Assembly (NCBI GenBank): GCA_024692685.1
Contig: JAILMJ010000083.1
Location: 1 to 53,075, forward strand
Direction: 5' to 3'
Length of the DNA stretch: 53,075 nt
Origin: Clostridia bacterium
GTDB taxonomy: Bacteria; Bacillota; Clostridia; Oscillospirales; Acutalibacteraceae
Of the stretch, positions 1 to 9,088 are shown piece after piece; positions within the stretch are counted from its first letter, which is position 1, and every line of letters begins with the position of its first letter. Position numbers and translations under genes: made by a program. Below the pieces are notes generated by a model. The model saw only the letters and a list, made by a program, of their open reading frames with translations, searched no databases and was not told the origin of the DNA.

Positions 1-121
<121 letters not shown>

Positions 122-328
122 TTGTATCTCAAAGTCCCTTCAGGAACCTTAAAATCTTTCAGAGCTTAATCGCTCAAGACGCCATTACTGACATCTTTCT
201 TCTTTCTCGTTTCTCAACAAGAATTACTGTTTCTTGAGTACTCTCAAATTCACATCAAGGGTTGGAATTTCTTCCTTGCTTTTTCGTCGTTGTTTAATTT
301 TCAAGGTGCGCTGCCCTCTCGCGAGTGC
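122..328 (-). other. rRNA operon leader
   Basis: About 200 bases lie between the inferred transcription start and the 16S 5' end, with no open reading frame that looks real. This is the usual position of the processed leader of an rRNA operon, which carries antitermination and processing signals. I did not identify a boxA with certainty. Confidence 0.6.
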
Positions 329-334
329 TTGACT

Positions 335-363
335 AATATATCACTTATTATTTCCCTTGTCAA
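335..363 (-). promoter_or_regulatory. rRNA operon promoter
   Basis: On the minus strand a perfect -35 TTGACA (358-363) is followed by a 17-base spacer and a -10 TATATT (335-340). This is a near-consensus housekeeping promoter at the expected distance upstream of the 16S gene. Confidence 0.85.
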
Positions 364-442
364 GAACTTTTTTTGCAAATTCAAATAAAAATTTTTTTAA
401 GGATAAAAATTCGGTTTTTCAATTCCGATTATCTGCTCTTAA

Positions 443-1066
443 TTATGCTTCAATTATCTGTGTGAGTTTGTCTATTAAAGGGGTTCCGCACGCGGAAAGC
501 CTTTCTCTGTTTTCATGGCCCGAGGTCAGAAGCACACAGTCTGCGCCGAGTTCATCCGCCATTTCCCTGTCATGAACCAAATCGCCTATTACAAGTATTT
601 TTCCTTCTTCTTTTCCGGATATATAATTCTTTGCTGCTTCAATCTTTGACTCAGCCATATAATTCTCGGCTCCGATTATCGCGTCGAAATAATCATATAT
701 GCCGAATCGTTTAACGTTATTCTTTAACTGGTTTATATTTGATGAAGATACTATTATCTGGCTGCATCCGCAATTTTTAAAATAATCGAGAACCTCAATG
801 CTGCCTGCCGTAAGAGAACTGTTATCCAAATGATGCAGGTATCCCCTGTTGTAATCATCAAGTATTTTGTTATAGTCCTCATTGTCAAGGTCAAATACCT
901 GCTCATAAAATCTTCTGATCGGAACTCCTATGCATTCTCTGTATCTGTCAATATCTATAGGACTTTTATTTCTCAAAATGAGCATATCGTTAACCGAAGC
1001 CATTGCCGCCCCGACATCATCGAGCAGGGTGCCGTTCCAATCCCAGAATATATATCTGTATTTCAC
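443..1066 (-). CDS. HAD-superfamily hydrolase (phosphoglycolate phosphatase-like)
   Basis: This 207-residue cytoplasmic protein has all four haloacid dehalogenase motifs: DWNGT near residue 9 (nucleophile motif I), VSSSN (motif II Ser/Thr), the Lys in ESKIEAAK (motif III) and GDLVHDREMA (motif IV, Mg2+ binding). A helical cap of about 70 residues sits between motifs I and II, as in the phosphoglycolate phosphatase/beta-phosphoglucomutase branch. The substrate cannot be named. The start is a GTG preceded by GGAGG with an 8-base gap. The gene is transcribed alone from its own promoter at 1102-1130, divergently from malQ. Confidence 0.88.
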   Translation of the reverse strand: MKYRYIFWDWNGTLLDDVGAAMASVNDMLILRNKSPIDIDRYRECIGVPIRRFYEQVFDLDNEDYNKILDDYNRGYLHHLDNSSLTAGSIEVLDYFKNCGCSQIIVSSSNINQLKNNVKRFGIYDYFDAIIGAENYMAESKIEAAKNYISGKEEGKILVIGDLVHDREMADELGADCVLLTSGHENRERLSACGTPLIDKLTQIIEA

Positions 1067-1101
1067 CCGGTTGTCCTCCGTAAGGTTGAATTGCGTTTTG
1101 C

Positions 1102-1130
1102 ATTATACCCTATTTTTTTACGGTGTTCAA
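1102..1130 (-). promoter_or_regulatory. Promoter of the HAD hydrolase gene
   Basis: On the minus strand TTGAAC (1125-1130), a 17-base spacer and a perfect TATAAT (1102-1107) lie about 35 bases upstream of the GTG start. Confidence 0.75.
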
Positions 1131-1196
1131 TATTTACTTTTGAAATTGTTTGTGATAGTATTATTTTATTACATTATATATTGTTCAGGGGTGCTT

Positions 1197-2630
1197 ATGA
1201 AAAGACAAAGCGGTATTCTGATGCATATTTCTTCTCTTTACGGAGACTATTCCATCGGTTCCTTCGGAAAAAATGCGATGGATTTTATTGATTTCTTAAA
1301 AGATGAGGGCTTTTCCGTGTGGCAGGTTCTCCCGTTCACCGTTACCGACGAATTCAACTCCCCTTATAAATCGGTATCTGCTTTCGGAGGAAACCCTTAT
1401 TTTGTTGACCTTGAACTTCTGAAAGAAGAGGGCCTCATTTCGGAAAAGGATCTTTCACAGGCAAAGCAGAACAGCCCGTATGCCTGCGAATTTGAACGCC
1501 TGAATAAGGAACGATTGTCCTTACTCGGAAAGGCAGCCGGTAATTTTAAGGAAAAAGATAAGATAGAAAAGTTTATGGCGGAGCATCCGCATATTGAAAC
1601 CTTTTGCAGGTTTATGGCTCTCAGGGAGCAGAACGGACGCAGGATTCCGCAGGAATGGAAAACCGATAAGCTTACAGATACCGTCACATACGAAACATGG
1701 CGCTTCATTCAGTACGAATTCTACACCCAATGGGCAAAAATAAAAGAATACGCCAACTCAAAGGGCGTTAAGATAATAGGCGATATACCTTTTTATGTCA
1801 GCGATGACAGCTGTGACGTAATGGAATGCAAAAACATTTTCCGACTTAACGAAAAGGGATATCCGCTTGAAGTTGCAGGCGTTCCGCCGGACTACTTTGC
1901 CGCCGACGGTCAGCTCTGGGGCAATCCGCTCTACAACTGGGAAGAACTTAAAAAGACAGGCTTCCGGTGGTGGCGCGACCGAATGGATCACACACTGGAA
2001 ATGTTTGACGGAGTTAGAATAGATCATTTCCGTGCGGTCGAGTCTTACTGGGCTGTCGACGCAAAGGAAACAACCGCCAAAAACGGCAAATGGCTCAAAG
2101 GACCGGGTATGGACTTTGTGAATGCAATAAAAAAAGGTCACGAGGATAAACTGATAATCGCCGAAGACCTCGGAGATATAACAGATGATGTCAGAGCGCT
2201 TGTTGATGAAAGCGGGTTCCCGGGAATGCGTATTTTACAGTTTGCCTTTCTTGATGACGGCGACAGTATACATCTGCCTCACAATTACATCAAAAACTCC
2301 GTAGCATACACGGGCACACACGACAACAACACCATATTCGGCTATCTTTGGGAGTCCGGCGACGCCGAAAGAAAGAGAATGCTTGAATATGTAAACTTCC
2401 CCGGCGGAGACTGGGGCGGGGCTTCTCCGTTGCTCATAAGAGAAATATTCAAGAGCGTAAGCAACCTTTGCATTATCCCCATCCAGGATTTCCTGATGTA
2501 CGGCTCGGACACAAGGATAAACAAACCGGGAATTGCAGACGGCAACTGGTCATACAGAGTGACAAAGGAGCAGCTTCTCAACGCAGACAGGCAATTCTTC
2601 AAAGATCTTAACAGAATATACAGGAGATAA
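1197..2630 (+). CDS. malQ: 4-alpha-glucanotransferase (amylomaltase)
   Basis: This is a GH77 enzyme of 477 residues, which transfers alpha-1,4-glucan segments between maltodextrins in the cytoplasm. Landmarks are the N-terminal RQSGILMHISSLYG, the nucleophile Asp in DGVRIDHFRA (about residue 276), the acid/base Glu in IIAEDLG (about 323) and the stabiliser in THDNN. I chose the ATG at 1197 because AGGGG lies 8 bases upstream and the family motif starts directly after it. The frame stays open further upstream, but that part overlaps the divergent HAD gene. It is the first gene of a seven-gene run; the next ATG is 3 bases after its stop codon. AT-rich sequence upstream (about 1150-1190) could hold a promoter, but none is convincing. 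Confidence 0.96.
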   Translation: MKRQSGILMHISSLYGDYSIGSFGKNAMDFIDFLKDEGFSVWQVLPFTVTDEFNSPYKSVSAFGGNPYFVDLELLKEEGLISEKDLSQAKQNSPYACEFERLNKERLSLLGKAAGNFKEKDKIEKFMAEHPHIETFCRFMALREQNGRRIPQEWKTDKLTDTVTYETWRFIQYEFYTQWAKIKEYANSKGVKIIGDIPFYVSDDSCDVMECKNIFRLNEKGYPLEVAGVPPDYFAADGQLWGNPLYNWEELKKTGFRWWRDRMDHTLEMFDGVRIDHFRAVESYWAVDAKETTAKNGKWLKGPGMDFVNAIKKGHEDKLIIAEDLGDITDDVRALVDESGFPGMRILQFAFLDDGDSIHLPHNYIKNSVAYTGTHDNNTIFGYLWESGDAERKRMLEYVNFPGGDWGGASPLLIREIFKSVSNLCIIPIQDFLMYGSDTRINKPGIADGNWSYRVTKEQLLNADRQFFKDLNRIYRR

Positions 2631-2633
2631 GTT

Positions 2634-3893
2634 ATGCCGTTTTTCGATTTCAGCGACTATGTCCTGGAGCACTCCGAAAAAGCAATGGAAAAGGCGGGAA
2701 AAGCTTTTGATGTCATTGAAGAAACCGGGGCATACAATCAGCAGAAAGTTTTAAAGGCCTTTATTGACAACGCCGTTACGGAAGCTGATTTTTCCGTCAC
2801 AACGGGTTACGGATACGGCGACAGAGGCAGAGAAAAACTTGACAGAATATATGCAGATGTTTTCGGCGCGCAAAGCGCACTGGTACGTCATTCATTCACC
2901 TGCGGAACGCATACGCTTACCGTTATGCTTTTCGGTCTTCTTCGTCCGGGAGATACAATGCTTTGTGTCACGGGAACACCTTATGACACCATTCACGGCG
3001 TTATAGGCATAAACGGTGAGAAAAAGGGCTCACTGGCGGACTTCGGAGTAAAATACGCACAGGTGAACCTTGATAAAAACGGAAGACCGGATATTGAAGC
3101 AATCGAAAAAGCTCTGGAAATGAAGCCGAAAATGGTTTATATCCAGCGTTCAAGAGGATATTCTCTTAGACCGAGCCTCTCAGTTAGAGAAATCGGAGAA
3201 ATCGCCGATCTTGTTCATTCTAAATGTGATGCAATAGTTGCGGTTGACAACTGCTACGGCGAATTCACCGAAAAATCCGAGCCGACACAGGCGGGAGCCG
3301 ATATTATGGCCGGTTCTCTGATAAAGAACCCCGGAGGCGGCATAGCGCGCACAGGCGGATACATAGCAGGCAGGGAGGACCTTGTTGAGCTGTGTTCATT
3401 CCGCGCAACCGCTCCCGGACTCGGAAAGGAAGTAGGCTGCACTCTCGGCGAAAACAGAAATATGTATATGGGAATATTCAGTTCACCGAATGTTGTTACA
3501 CAGGCGCTGAAGACAGCAGTTTTTTCCGCAGCTCTGTTTGAAAATTTCGGGTTTAAAGCCACGCCTTCTTGCAATGAGCCAAGGCATGATATAATTCAGG
3601 CCCTGTGCCTTGAAACGCCTGAAAGACTGTGCGAATTCTGCAAAGGAATACAGGCCGGCTCACCGGTTGATTCCTTCGTAACACCTGAACCATGGGATAT
3701 GCCCGGCTATGACAGCAAAGTGATTATGGCGGCGGGAGCATTTATCTCCGGTGCTTCAATCGAACTTTCTGCCGATGCTCCTTTGCGTGAGCCGTATGCG
3801 GTGTGGATGCAGGGCGGCATAACTTTTGAAACCGGAAAAACAGCGGTTATGCTCGCCGCGGAAAACCTCTTCAAGGCAGGTTTGCTCAAATGA
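2634..3893 (+). CDS. Methionine gamma-lyase family PLP enzyme (aluminium-resistance/YnbB type)
   Basis: This 419-residue fold-type I PLP protein matches the family often annotated as methionine gamma-lyase-like or 'aluminium resistance protein' (B. subtilis YnbB). Features are GYGYGDRGREKLD near residue 60, the RHSFTCGTH segment, the VAVDNCYGEF aspartate that contacts the PLP ring, and the PLP Schiff-base Lys in GSLIKNPGGG (Lys231). True substrates are poorly defined in the family; C-S lyase activity is inferred from homology only. It overlaps the next gene by four bases (ATGA), so translation is probably coupled. Nothing links it directly to glucan metabolism, although it is co-transcribed with malQ. 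Confidence 0.88.
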   Translation: MPFFDFSDYVLEHSEKAMEKAGKAFDVIEETGAYNQQKVLKAFIDNAVTEADFSVTTGYGYGDRGREKLDRIYADVFGAQSALVRHSFTCGTHTLTVMLFGLLRPGDTMLCVTGTPYDTIHGVIGINGEKKGSLADFGVKYAQVNLDKNGRPDIEAIEKALEMKPKMVYIQRSRGYSLRPSLSVREIGEIADLVHSKCDAIVAVDNCYGEFTEKSEPTQAGADIMAGSLIKNPGGGIARTGGYIAGREDLVELCSFRATAPGLGKEVGCTLGENRNMYMGIFSSPNVVTQALKTAVFSAALFENFGFKATPSCNEPRHDIIQALCLETPERLCEFCKGIQAGSPVDSFVTPEPWDMPGYDSKVIMAAGAFISGASIELSADAPLREPYAVWMQGGITFETGKTAVMLAAENLFKAGLLK

Positions 3894-4573
3894 AATACGA
3901 CGGAATAACAAGGGATTCCCTTTTTTTGCTCAGCGATAATATGTTCAGGGATTCCAAAGCATTTTATGACGAGCATAAAGAAGAACTAAAATCGGGAATA
4001 ACCGTCCCGATGCGTCAGATAGCCGAAGCTATAGGCGCGGAACTGGTTAAACTCGATCCTCTGATGAATACAGTCCCCACGAAAATGGTTTCGAGAATCC
4101 GCAGAGATACCCGTTTCACCAAGGATAAGAGACTTTACCGTGAAAATATGTGGATAATGTTTATGCGCGATAAACATCAATGGCACAACTATCCATGTTT
4201 CTGGTTTGAAATTACACCTGCCGAATATACAATGGGTATCGGTCTCTTCGGAGACGACCCGGGAGTTACTGAACTTCTGAGAAGCAGAATGAGGGAAGAC
4301 CCGGCAGTCTTTCTGAAAATCGCAAAGAAATGTGAAAGCACCGGCGCCGTAATCACAGGCAGAGAATACAAAAGAATCCCTGCAGGCTGCCCGGCAGGAC
4401 TCGAAAAATACTATGCTCATAAAAGCCTCGGATTTATAAAATACGGCGGAAATCCGGACGACCTGGCAAGCGAAAAAATCATTGATATAATCCGCTCCTG
4501 TTTCAAAAAATTTTCGCCTCTTTACACCTATCTGCTCGAAACGGCGGACAAATACTTCTCTGAAGGAGAATGA
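3890..4573 (+). CDS. DUF2461 family protein
   Basis: This 227-residue soluble protein has the hallmarks of DUF2461 (the TIGR02453 type): an N-terminal helix ending in FYDEHKEE, RIRRDTRFTKDKRLYRENMW near residues 68-88, and a central beta region with FWFEITPAEYTMGIGLF. The family is widespread but its molecular function is unknown, so I assign none. The start ATG overlaps the stop of the preceding gene (ATGA) and the gene lies in the middle of the operon. Confidence 0.85.
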   Translation: MKYDGITRDSLFLLSDNMFRDSKAFYDEHKEELKSGITVPMRQIAEAIGAELVKLDPLMNTVPTKMVSRIRRDTRFTKDKRLYRENMWIMFMRDKHQWHNYPCFWFEITPAEYTMGIGLFGDDPGVTELLRSRMREDPAVFLKIAKKCESTGAVITGREYKRIPAGCPAGLEKYYAHKSLGFIKYGGNPDDLASEKIIDIIRSCFKKFSPLYTYLLETADKYFSEGE

Positions 4574-4575
4574 TT

Positions 4576-6081
4576 ATGGACTATTCTCGTTTTAAAAGCG
4601 GAAGCGACATACGCGGCATTGCCATAGGGGATGAAAATCAGCCCCTGTTTATGACGGATGAAATGGTGAAACGTTCCGCCGCCGCCTTCGTCGATTATCT
4701 GAAAAGCCGTGAAAACAGCAAAAAACTCCGGGTAGCGGTCGGACATGACAGCAGACTCTCTGCCCAAAGGATAAAAAACGATGTTATCGAAGTGCTTTTG
4801 TCTTACGGAATAGATGTTGACGACTGCGGGCTTTCTTCAACCCCCGCTATGTTTATGACAACTGTCAAGGCAGGATGCGACGGAGCAATACAGATAACCG
4901 CCAGCCATCATCCGAAGGACAGAAACGGGCTTAAATTCTTCACCATTAAGGGCGGTCTTGACGGAAATGAAATTGCCCGAATTCTTGAAAATGCCGGCAA
5001 TCGAAACAAATATGAGGGTAATGAAAAAGGAACGCTGAGGGCCTGCGACTTTATGTCCTCTTACTCTGCTTTGCTCAGGGATATTATCATAAAAGGCGCA
5101 AATGCAGGGGATAAGCCGCTCTCCGGCCTTAAAATAATTGTAGATGCAGGCAACGGTGTCGGCGGATTCTATGCCAATGATGTATTGAAACCGCTCGGCG
5201 CAGACATATCCGGCAGCCTCTTTCTTGAGCCGGACGGCAACTTTCCGAACCACGCTCCCAACCCGGAAAACGCAGAAGCGATGCAGTGCATAACCGAAGC
5301 AACTAAATCAGAGAACGCTGACTTCGGAATCATTTTTGACACCGATGTTGACAGAGCCGCGTGTGTAGGCAAAGGCGGATTTCCGATTAACCGCAACCGC
5401 CTTGTTGCCCTTGCTTCTAAAATTGCGCTTTCATCTGCCCCGGGAGGAACAATAGTCACCGACTCAGTCACCTCCGACGGACTTGCAAAGTTCATCACGG
5501 CAAACGGCGGAAAACACCTGAGATTCAAACGCGGATACAAGAACGTTATAAACAAACAGATAGAGCTTTGTTCAAGCGGCACAAACTGCCCTCTTGCAAT
5601 GGAGACCTCAGGTCACGCAGCTTTCTCCGAGAACTACTTTCTCGATGACGGCGCCTATCTGATAACAAAACTGCTTGTTGAAACCGCCTCCCTTGCAAAG
5701 CAGGGTAAAAGACTCGAGGATCTCATAAAGGATCTGGAAGAACCCGTTGAAGAAAAAGAACTGAGATTTAAAATCAAGTCGGAAGATTTCAGGCGCGTCG
5801 GAGAGGCGCTCATTGAATTCTTCGCGAAATCCGCACCGGAAATACACGACTGGAAAACCGCTCCTGACAATAATGAGGGTATAAGAATAAACAGCATAGA
5901 AAACAAGGGCTGGTTCCTTCTGCGCCTGAGTGTTCACGACCCGATAATTGTGCTCAACTGCGAGAGCAATACCGAAGGCGGATGCCGCGGAATGTGCAAA
6001 AAAGTACTCGAGGTTGCACGCAGGACACCTGTAATTGAAAGTATAGATATAACAGAACTTAAAAACTATACGGAGGACTGA
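4576..6081 (+). CDS. Phosphoglucomutase/phosphomannomutase family protein
   Basis: This 501-residue enzyme of the alpha-D-phosphohexomutase superfamily interconverts hexose 1- and 6-phosphates through a phosphoserine. Visible motifs are FKSGSDIRGIA at the N terminus, the catalytic Ser in TASHHPKDRNG (Ser110), the Mg2+ loop DTDVDRA, the sugar loop METSGHAAF and a C-terminal phosphate-binding domain. I chose the ATG at 4576 rather than the one at 4570 because AAGGAG (4563-4568) is 7 bases from the former and only 1 from the latter. Its place next to malQ suggests channelling glucose 1-phosphate to glucose 6-phosphate, but mannose specificity is equally possible. Confidence 0.92.
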   Translation: MDYSRFKSGSDIRGIAIGDENQPLFMTDEMVKRSAAAFVDYLKSRENSKKLRVAVGHDSRLSAQRIKNDVIEVLLSYGIDVDDCGLSSTPAMFMTTVKAGCDGAIQITASHHPKDRNGLKFFTIKGGLDGNEIARILENAGNRNKYEGNEKGTLRACDFMSSYSALLRDIIIKGANAGDKPLSGLKIIVDAGNGVGGFYANDVLKPLGADISGSLFLEPDGNFPNHAPNPENAEAMQCITEATKSENADFGIIFDTDVDRAACVGKGGFPINRNRLVALASKIALSSAPGGTIVTDSVTSDGLAKFITANGGKHLRFKRGYKNVINKQIELCSSGTNCPLAMETSGHAAFSENYFLDDGAYLITKLLVETASLAKQGKRLEDLIKDLEEPVEEKELRFKIKSEDFRRVGEALIEFFAKSAPEIHDWKTAPDNNEGIRINSIENKGWFLLRLSVHDPIIVLNCESNTEGGCRGMCKKVLEVARRTPVIESIDITELKNYTED

Positions 6082-6084
6082 TGT

Positions 6085-6987
6085 ATGTATAATATTCTCA
6101 CCGCTATATTTGCTTTTATTCTCTCGATTTCTTCTTCTGTTATGCCGCTGAGTGAAATGAAACCGGTTAACCCCAACCCCATCAAGGAAATCAATTCAGA
6201 ACAGCAGACAAGAATTATGACATATAACCTCAAGGTTTCCGGGACGGGACAGTATGCTCCCGCAAAGCGCGCTCCGTCTGTCGTAAAGAGTGTTTTAAGT
6301 TATATGCCCGACTCGGTCGGATTTGAAGAGGCAAGTCCCGAATGGATGAGGATGCTCAAAGAACAGCTGACGGGCTATGCATGCGTAGGAATAGGAAGGG
6401 ACAGAAACAACACAGGCGAAGCAAGCCCGGTTTTCTATCTTGAAGAAAAATATGACCTTGTTGACAGCGGCACATTCTGGCTATCCGAAACTCCGGAAAA
6501 GGTATCCCGCGGCTGGGACGCATTTTTCTTCCACCGTGTCTGCACTTATGCCGTTCTGAAAAACAAGGAAACAGGCTTTACATATGCCCACTTCAACGCC
6601 CACTTTGACCATATAGGAGTTGTGGCGAGAAACGAGTCAGCTGCTCTGGTCTGCAGAAAAATCGCAGAGATTTGCCCTGATATTCCCGTGCTGTTCTCGG
6701 GTGATCTGAACGACGATGAGGGCGGAGCAATGTATGAACGCATACTTGAAAGCGGAATGAAAGACACCAAGTTCCTTGCGAAGGATACTATGGACTCCGG
6801 CACATATCACGGCTATTCCGAAAAGACAGAGGAAGAAAGAACCAAACCAATAGATTTTATATTTGTCAACGCCTATCACGGAGACGTGCTGAAATATAAA
6901 GTTGACCTTGAAAAGTTTGAAGGAATTTATCCTTCCGATCATCATCCGGTAATTACAGACCTTATTCTTGTAAATGGAGGGGAATAA
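6085..6987 (+). CDS. Secreted endonuclease/exonuclease/phosphatase (EEP) family protein
   Basis: This 300-residue protein has a hydrophobic N-terminal segment (residues 1-22), probably a signal peptide or anchor. An EEP metallohydrolase domain follows, with TYNLKV (Asn), FEEA (Glu), HFNAHFDHIG, the metal-binding SGDLND, and the terminal catalytic YPSDHHPV. EEP proteins hydrolyse phosphodiesters or phosphomonoesters, from DNA to sphingomyelin and inositol phosphates; the substrate here cannot be read off. It starts 3 bases after the mutase gene. The next gene is a shorter paralogue without the leader, so the pair appears to be a tandem duplication. Confidence 0.85.
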   Translation: MYNILTAIFAFILSISSSVMPLSEMKPVNPNPIKEINSEQQTRIMTYNLKVSGTGQYAPAKRAPSVVKSVLSYMPDSVGFEEASPEWMRMLKEQLTGYACVGIGRDRNNTGEASPVFYLEEKYDLVDSGTFWLSETPEKVSRGWDAFFFHRVCTYAVLKNKETGFTYAHFNAHFDHIGVVARNESAALVCRKIAEICPDIPVLFSGDLNDDEGGAMYERILESGMKDTKFLAKDTMDSGTYHGYSEKTEEERTKPIDFIFVNAYHGDVLKYKVDLEKFEGIYPSDHHPVITDLILVNGGE

Positions 6988-6988
6988 T

Positions 6989-7747
6989 ATGTACAGGGTA
7001 TTATCAACAAATGTGCTTTGCTACGGAAGCGGAGAACACTGCATTGAAAACAGAATACCTCTGGAAATAGAGATGATTAAAGAAATAAAGCCTTCATCAT
7101 TCGGCGTTCAGGAGGCACACTATCAATGGATAACCGCTTTTGAGAAGGGCCTGCCTGAATACAGCTATGTAGGTGTAGGCAGAGAAGACGGCAAACAAGA
7201 CGGAGAGTACTCAGCGGTGTTTTATCTGAAAGACCGCTTCACAGCCGGAGACAGCGGAACCTTCTGGATTTCCGAAACTCCGGACGTGCCTTCAAAAGGC
7301 TGGGACGCGGCATGCATAAGGATTGCAACATATGTAAAACTGACCGATAAAGAGACAGGTAAGTCCTATATTCATTTCAATACCCATCTTGACCATATAG
7401 GGATTAACGCGCAGATTAACGGTGTGAAGATGATCCAGGAAAAGGCGGCCTCATTCGGCGGTATTCCGATAGTATGCACAGGCGATTTCAATGTTCCCGA
7501 GGGTTCTGAATGTTACAAGACGATGCTGACGTCAAACCTGGGCGACGCAAGAAAAATGGCTCCCGACACGGACACCTGTTATACATTTCACGGTTTCAAT
7601 CCCGACAAAATCAGGGAAACCATCGATTTTATTTTTGCAGATAAAAAAACAGTCAAGCCTTTAAAATTCAGAGTTGTAAACAAAAAAATAAACGGCGCTT
7701 TCTATTCCGACCATTACGCAATTTACTGTGATTTCGATCTGATTTGA
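6989..7747 (+). CDS. Endonuclease/exonuclease/phosphatase (EEP) family protein, cytoplasmic paralogue
   Basis: This 252-residue EEP-domain protein is clearly paralogous to the preceding gene: both contain DSGTFWxSETP, a KGWDA segment, HFN-H-DHIG and a DHH/DHY terminus. Metal and catalytic residues are intact (VQEA, TGDFNVPEG, YSDHYAIY). It has no signal peptide. The ATG at 6989 is supported by GGAGGGG (6976-6982) 6 bases upstream; an in-frame upstream start at 6974 would lie inside the previous gene and lacks a ribosome site. The TTG start of the next gene overlaps its stop codon. Confidence 0.85.
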   Translation: MYRVLSTNVLCYGSGEHCIENRIPLEIEMIKEIKPSSFGVQEAHYQWITAFEKGLPEYSYVGVGREDGKQDGEYSAVFYLKDRFTAGDSGTFWISETPDVPSKGWDAACIRIATYVKLTDKETGKSYIHFNTHLDHIGINAQINGVKMIQEKAASFGGIPIVCTGDFNVPEGSECYKTMLTSNLGDARKMAPDTDTCYTFHGFNPDKIRETIDFIFADKKTVKPLKFRVVNKKINGAFYSDHYAIYCDFDLI

Positions 7748-8829
7748 GCAAGGGGTATTTCAGCGTTGCGGACAGAAACGGGGAATTTGATTTGAAAGAC
7801 TATGTTGTCGGATTCTTCGGCGGCTCAATAACGGCAGGCGCTGCGGCAAGCAGTTATAAAAAATCCTGGTCTCAGCTCGTTTTTAATGAGATTGCCGGAA
7901 TAAAGCCCGACAGAAACTGCAAGTGCTTCAATGCCTCAATCTCCGGAACAGGCTCGGAATTCGGAGTTTTCAGGATAAAGGAACACCTGCTGAAATATAA
8001 TCCCGATGTCATATTCATTGAGTTTGCGGTCAACGACTCCCCTTTGCGCGGCGAAAATGCATACAGAATCTATGACGCTTTTGATTATCTGATTGCTCAA
8101 ACAAAATCCGAATGCCCTGACTGTGCGATAATACTTGTTTATACCGCAATGAGATACGGCAAAACCGCGGCGGATATACACCGCAAAATCGCCGAACATT
8201 ACGGCCTTGCGGAAATCGACGCCGCATCAAAACTGACCGCTGAACTTGACAACGGGAAAACATGGGATGATTTGCTTCCGGACGGTCTTCACCCGACGGA
8301 TTACGGGCACAGGTTATATGCCGACGCAGTGATATCCGCTCTGCTCAGTAACCCTGCCATCCTCACCGTTCCTCCGGCAGACGCAAAACCTATTTCTCAC
8401 CGCCGCTGGAACAATCCGTCATTTGTTCCCGCGGAAAAAGCCAAAGTAATATCCGGCTTCAGTCTTACCGAAATAGATGATGATACGGGTAAGCACATTG
8501 ACGGTATGGTTATCCGCTCTGCAATGACAGCCACGGAACCCGGAGCGGTCATGGAATTTGATTTCTCAGGCAGGTCATTCGGTATTTATCACAGAATCGG
8601 CAGAAAGTACGGTAAAATCAAACTGGAAATAGATAATAAGGTATTTAATGAGATATCTTTTTTCTATCCTTATCCATCGCCGGAATTCAGCGGTGAATTT
8701 CTGAGTTATATGCTGTCCGTGAATTTATCCGCAGGCAAACACACCGCAAGAATCACAACACTTGAGCACGATGAAAACAGCAGCGAAAATACATGCCAGA
8801 TTGCCGCATTTCTCTGTGAAAGCGAATAA
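7744..8829 (+). CDS. SGNH/GDSL-type hydrolase with C-terminal beta-sandwich domain
   Basis: The 361-residue protein opens with an SGNH esterase/acyl-hydrolase domain: block I GGSITAG (catalytic Ser near residue 28), block II Gly in SGTGSEFG, block III Asn in FAVNDSP, and block V with Asp and His in DGLHPTDYGH. After about residue 215 a separate domain follows, probably a beta-sandwich of the carbohydrate-esterase accessory kind. No signal peptide is seen. The start is the TTG at 7744, which overlaps the preceding TGA. No good Shine-Dalgarno sequence precedes it, so translation probably depends on coupling; there is no in-frame ATG before the catalytic block. Carbohydrate deacetylation is a plausible role. 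Confidence 0.82.
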   Translation: MSKGYFSVADRNGEFDLKDYVVGFFGGSITAGAAASSYKKSWSQLVFNEIAGIKPDRNCKCFNASISGTGSEFGVFRIKEHLLKYNPDVIFIEFAVNDSPLRGENAYRIYDAFDYLIAQTKSECPDCAIILVYTAMRYGKTAADIHRKIAEHYGLAEIDAASKLTAELDNGKTWDDLLPDGLHPTDYGHRLYADAVISALLSNPAILTVPPADAKPISHRRWNNPSFVPAEKAKVISGFSLTEIDDDTGKHIDGMVIRSAMTATEPGAVMEFDFSGRSFGIYHRIGRKYGKIKLEIDNKVFNEISFFYPYPSPEFSGEFLSYMLSVNLSAGKHTARITTLEHDENSSENTCQIAAFLCESE

Positions 8830-8846
8830 AAGAGGAACGGCTATAA

Positions 8847-9002
8847 GATATCGCTTCCGGTTACTCCGGGAGCCTTGACAGATACAGCTTTGAAAAACCG
8901 TTTCCTATCCTTAAAAACCCGATGCCGGCAGAAGCGAAGACCGGATTATTCTTCTTTCTGACCTTCGTCCTTACTGTTATTGCGCATTGGAAACTCAACT
9001 AA
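8847..9002 (+). pseudogene. Possible remnant of a membrane-protein C terminus
   Basis: Between the SGNH gene and the terminator, one plus-strand frame stays open for 52 codons. It ends in a hydrophobic stretch TGLFFFLTFVLTVIAHW before a stop at 9000-9002. The only ATG is at 8922 (26 codons) and has no ribosome-binding site. It could be the degraded tail of a lost gene, a tiny membrane peptide or chance. I see nothing else in this interval. Confidence 0.2.
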
Positions 9003-9023
9003 AAACACCTGAAAATAATAAAT

Positions 9024-9079
9024 CCCCTCTCAGACAGGCTCCGCTCCGGAGTTGCTTTATCTGAGAGGGGGTGCTTTTT
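9024..9079 (+). terminator. Intrinsic terminator after the malQ-SGNH operon
   Basis: An 11-base-pair stem pairs CCCCTCTCAGA (9024-9034) with TCTGAGAGGGG (9060-9070). The loop contains a nested CTCCG/CGGAG hairpin, and a T run follows at 9075-9079. On the other strand the stem is followed by ATTTATTATTTT, so it may also terminate the converging gene ending at 9089. Confidence 0.8.
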
Positions 9080-9088
9080 ATGCCGGAC

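Noticed and set aside
930-1196. N-terminal extension of MalQ by 89 residues
   Set aside because: It would overlap the HAD gene and its promoter; the ATG at 1197 has a good ribosome site and the family N terminus follows it.
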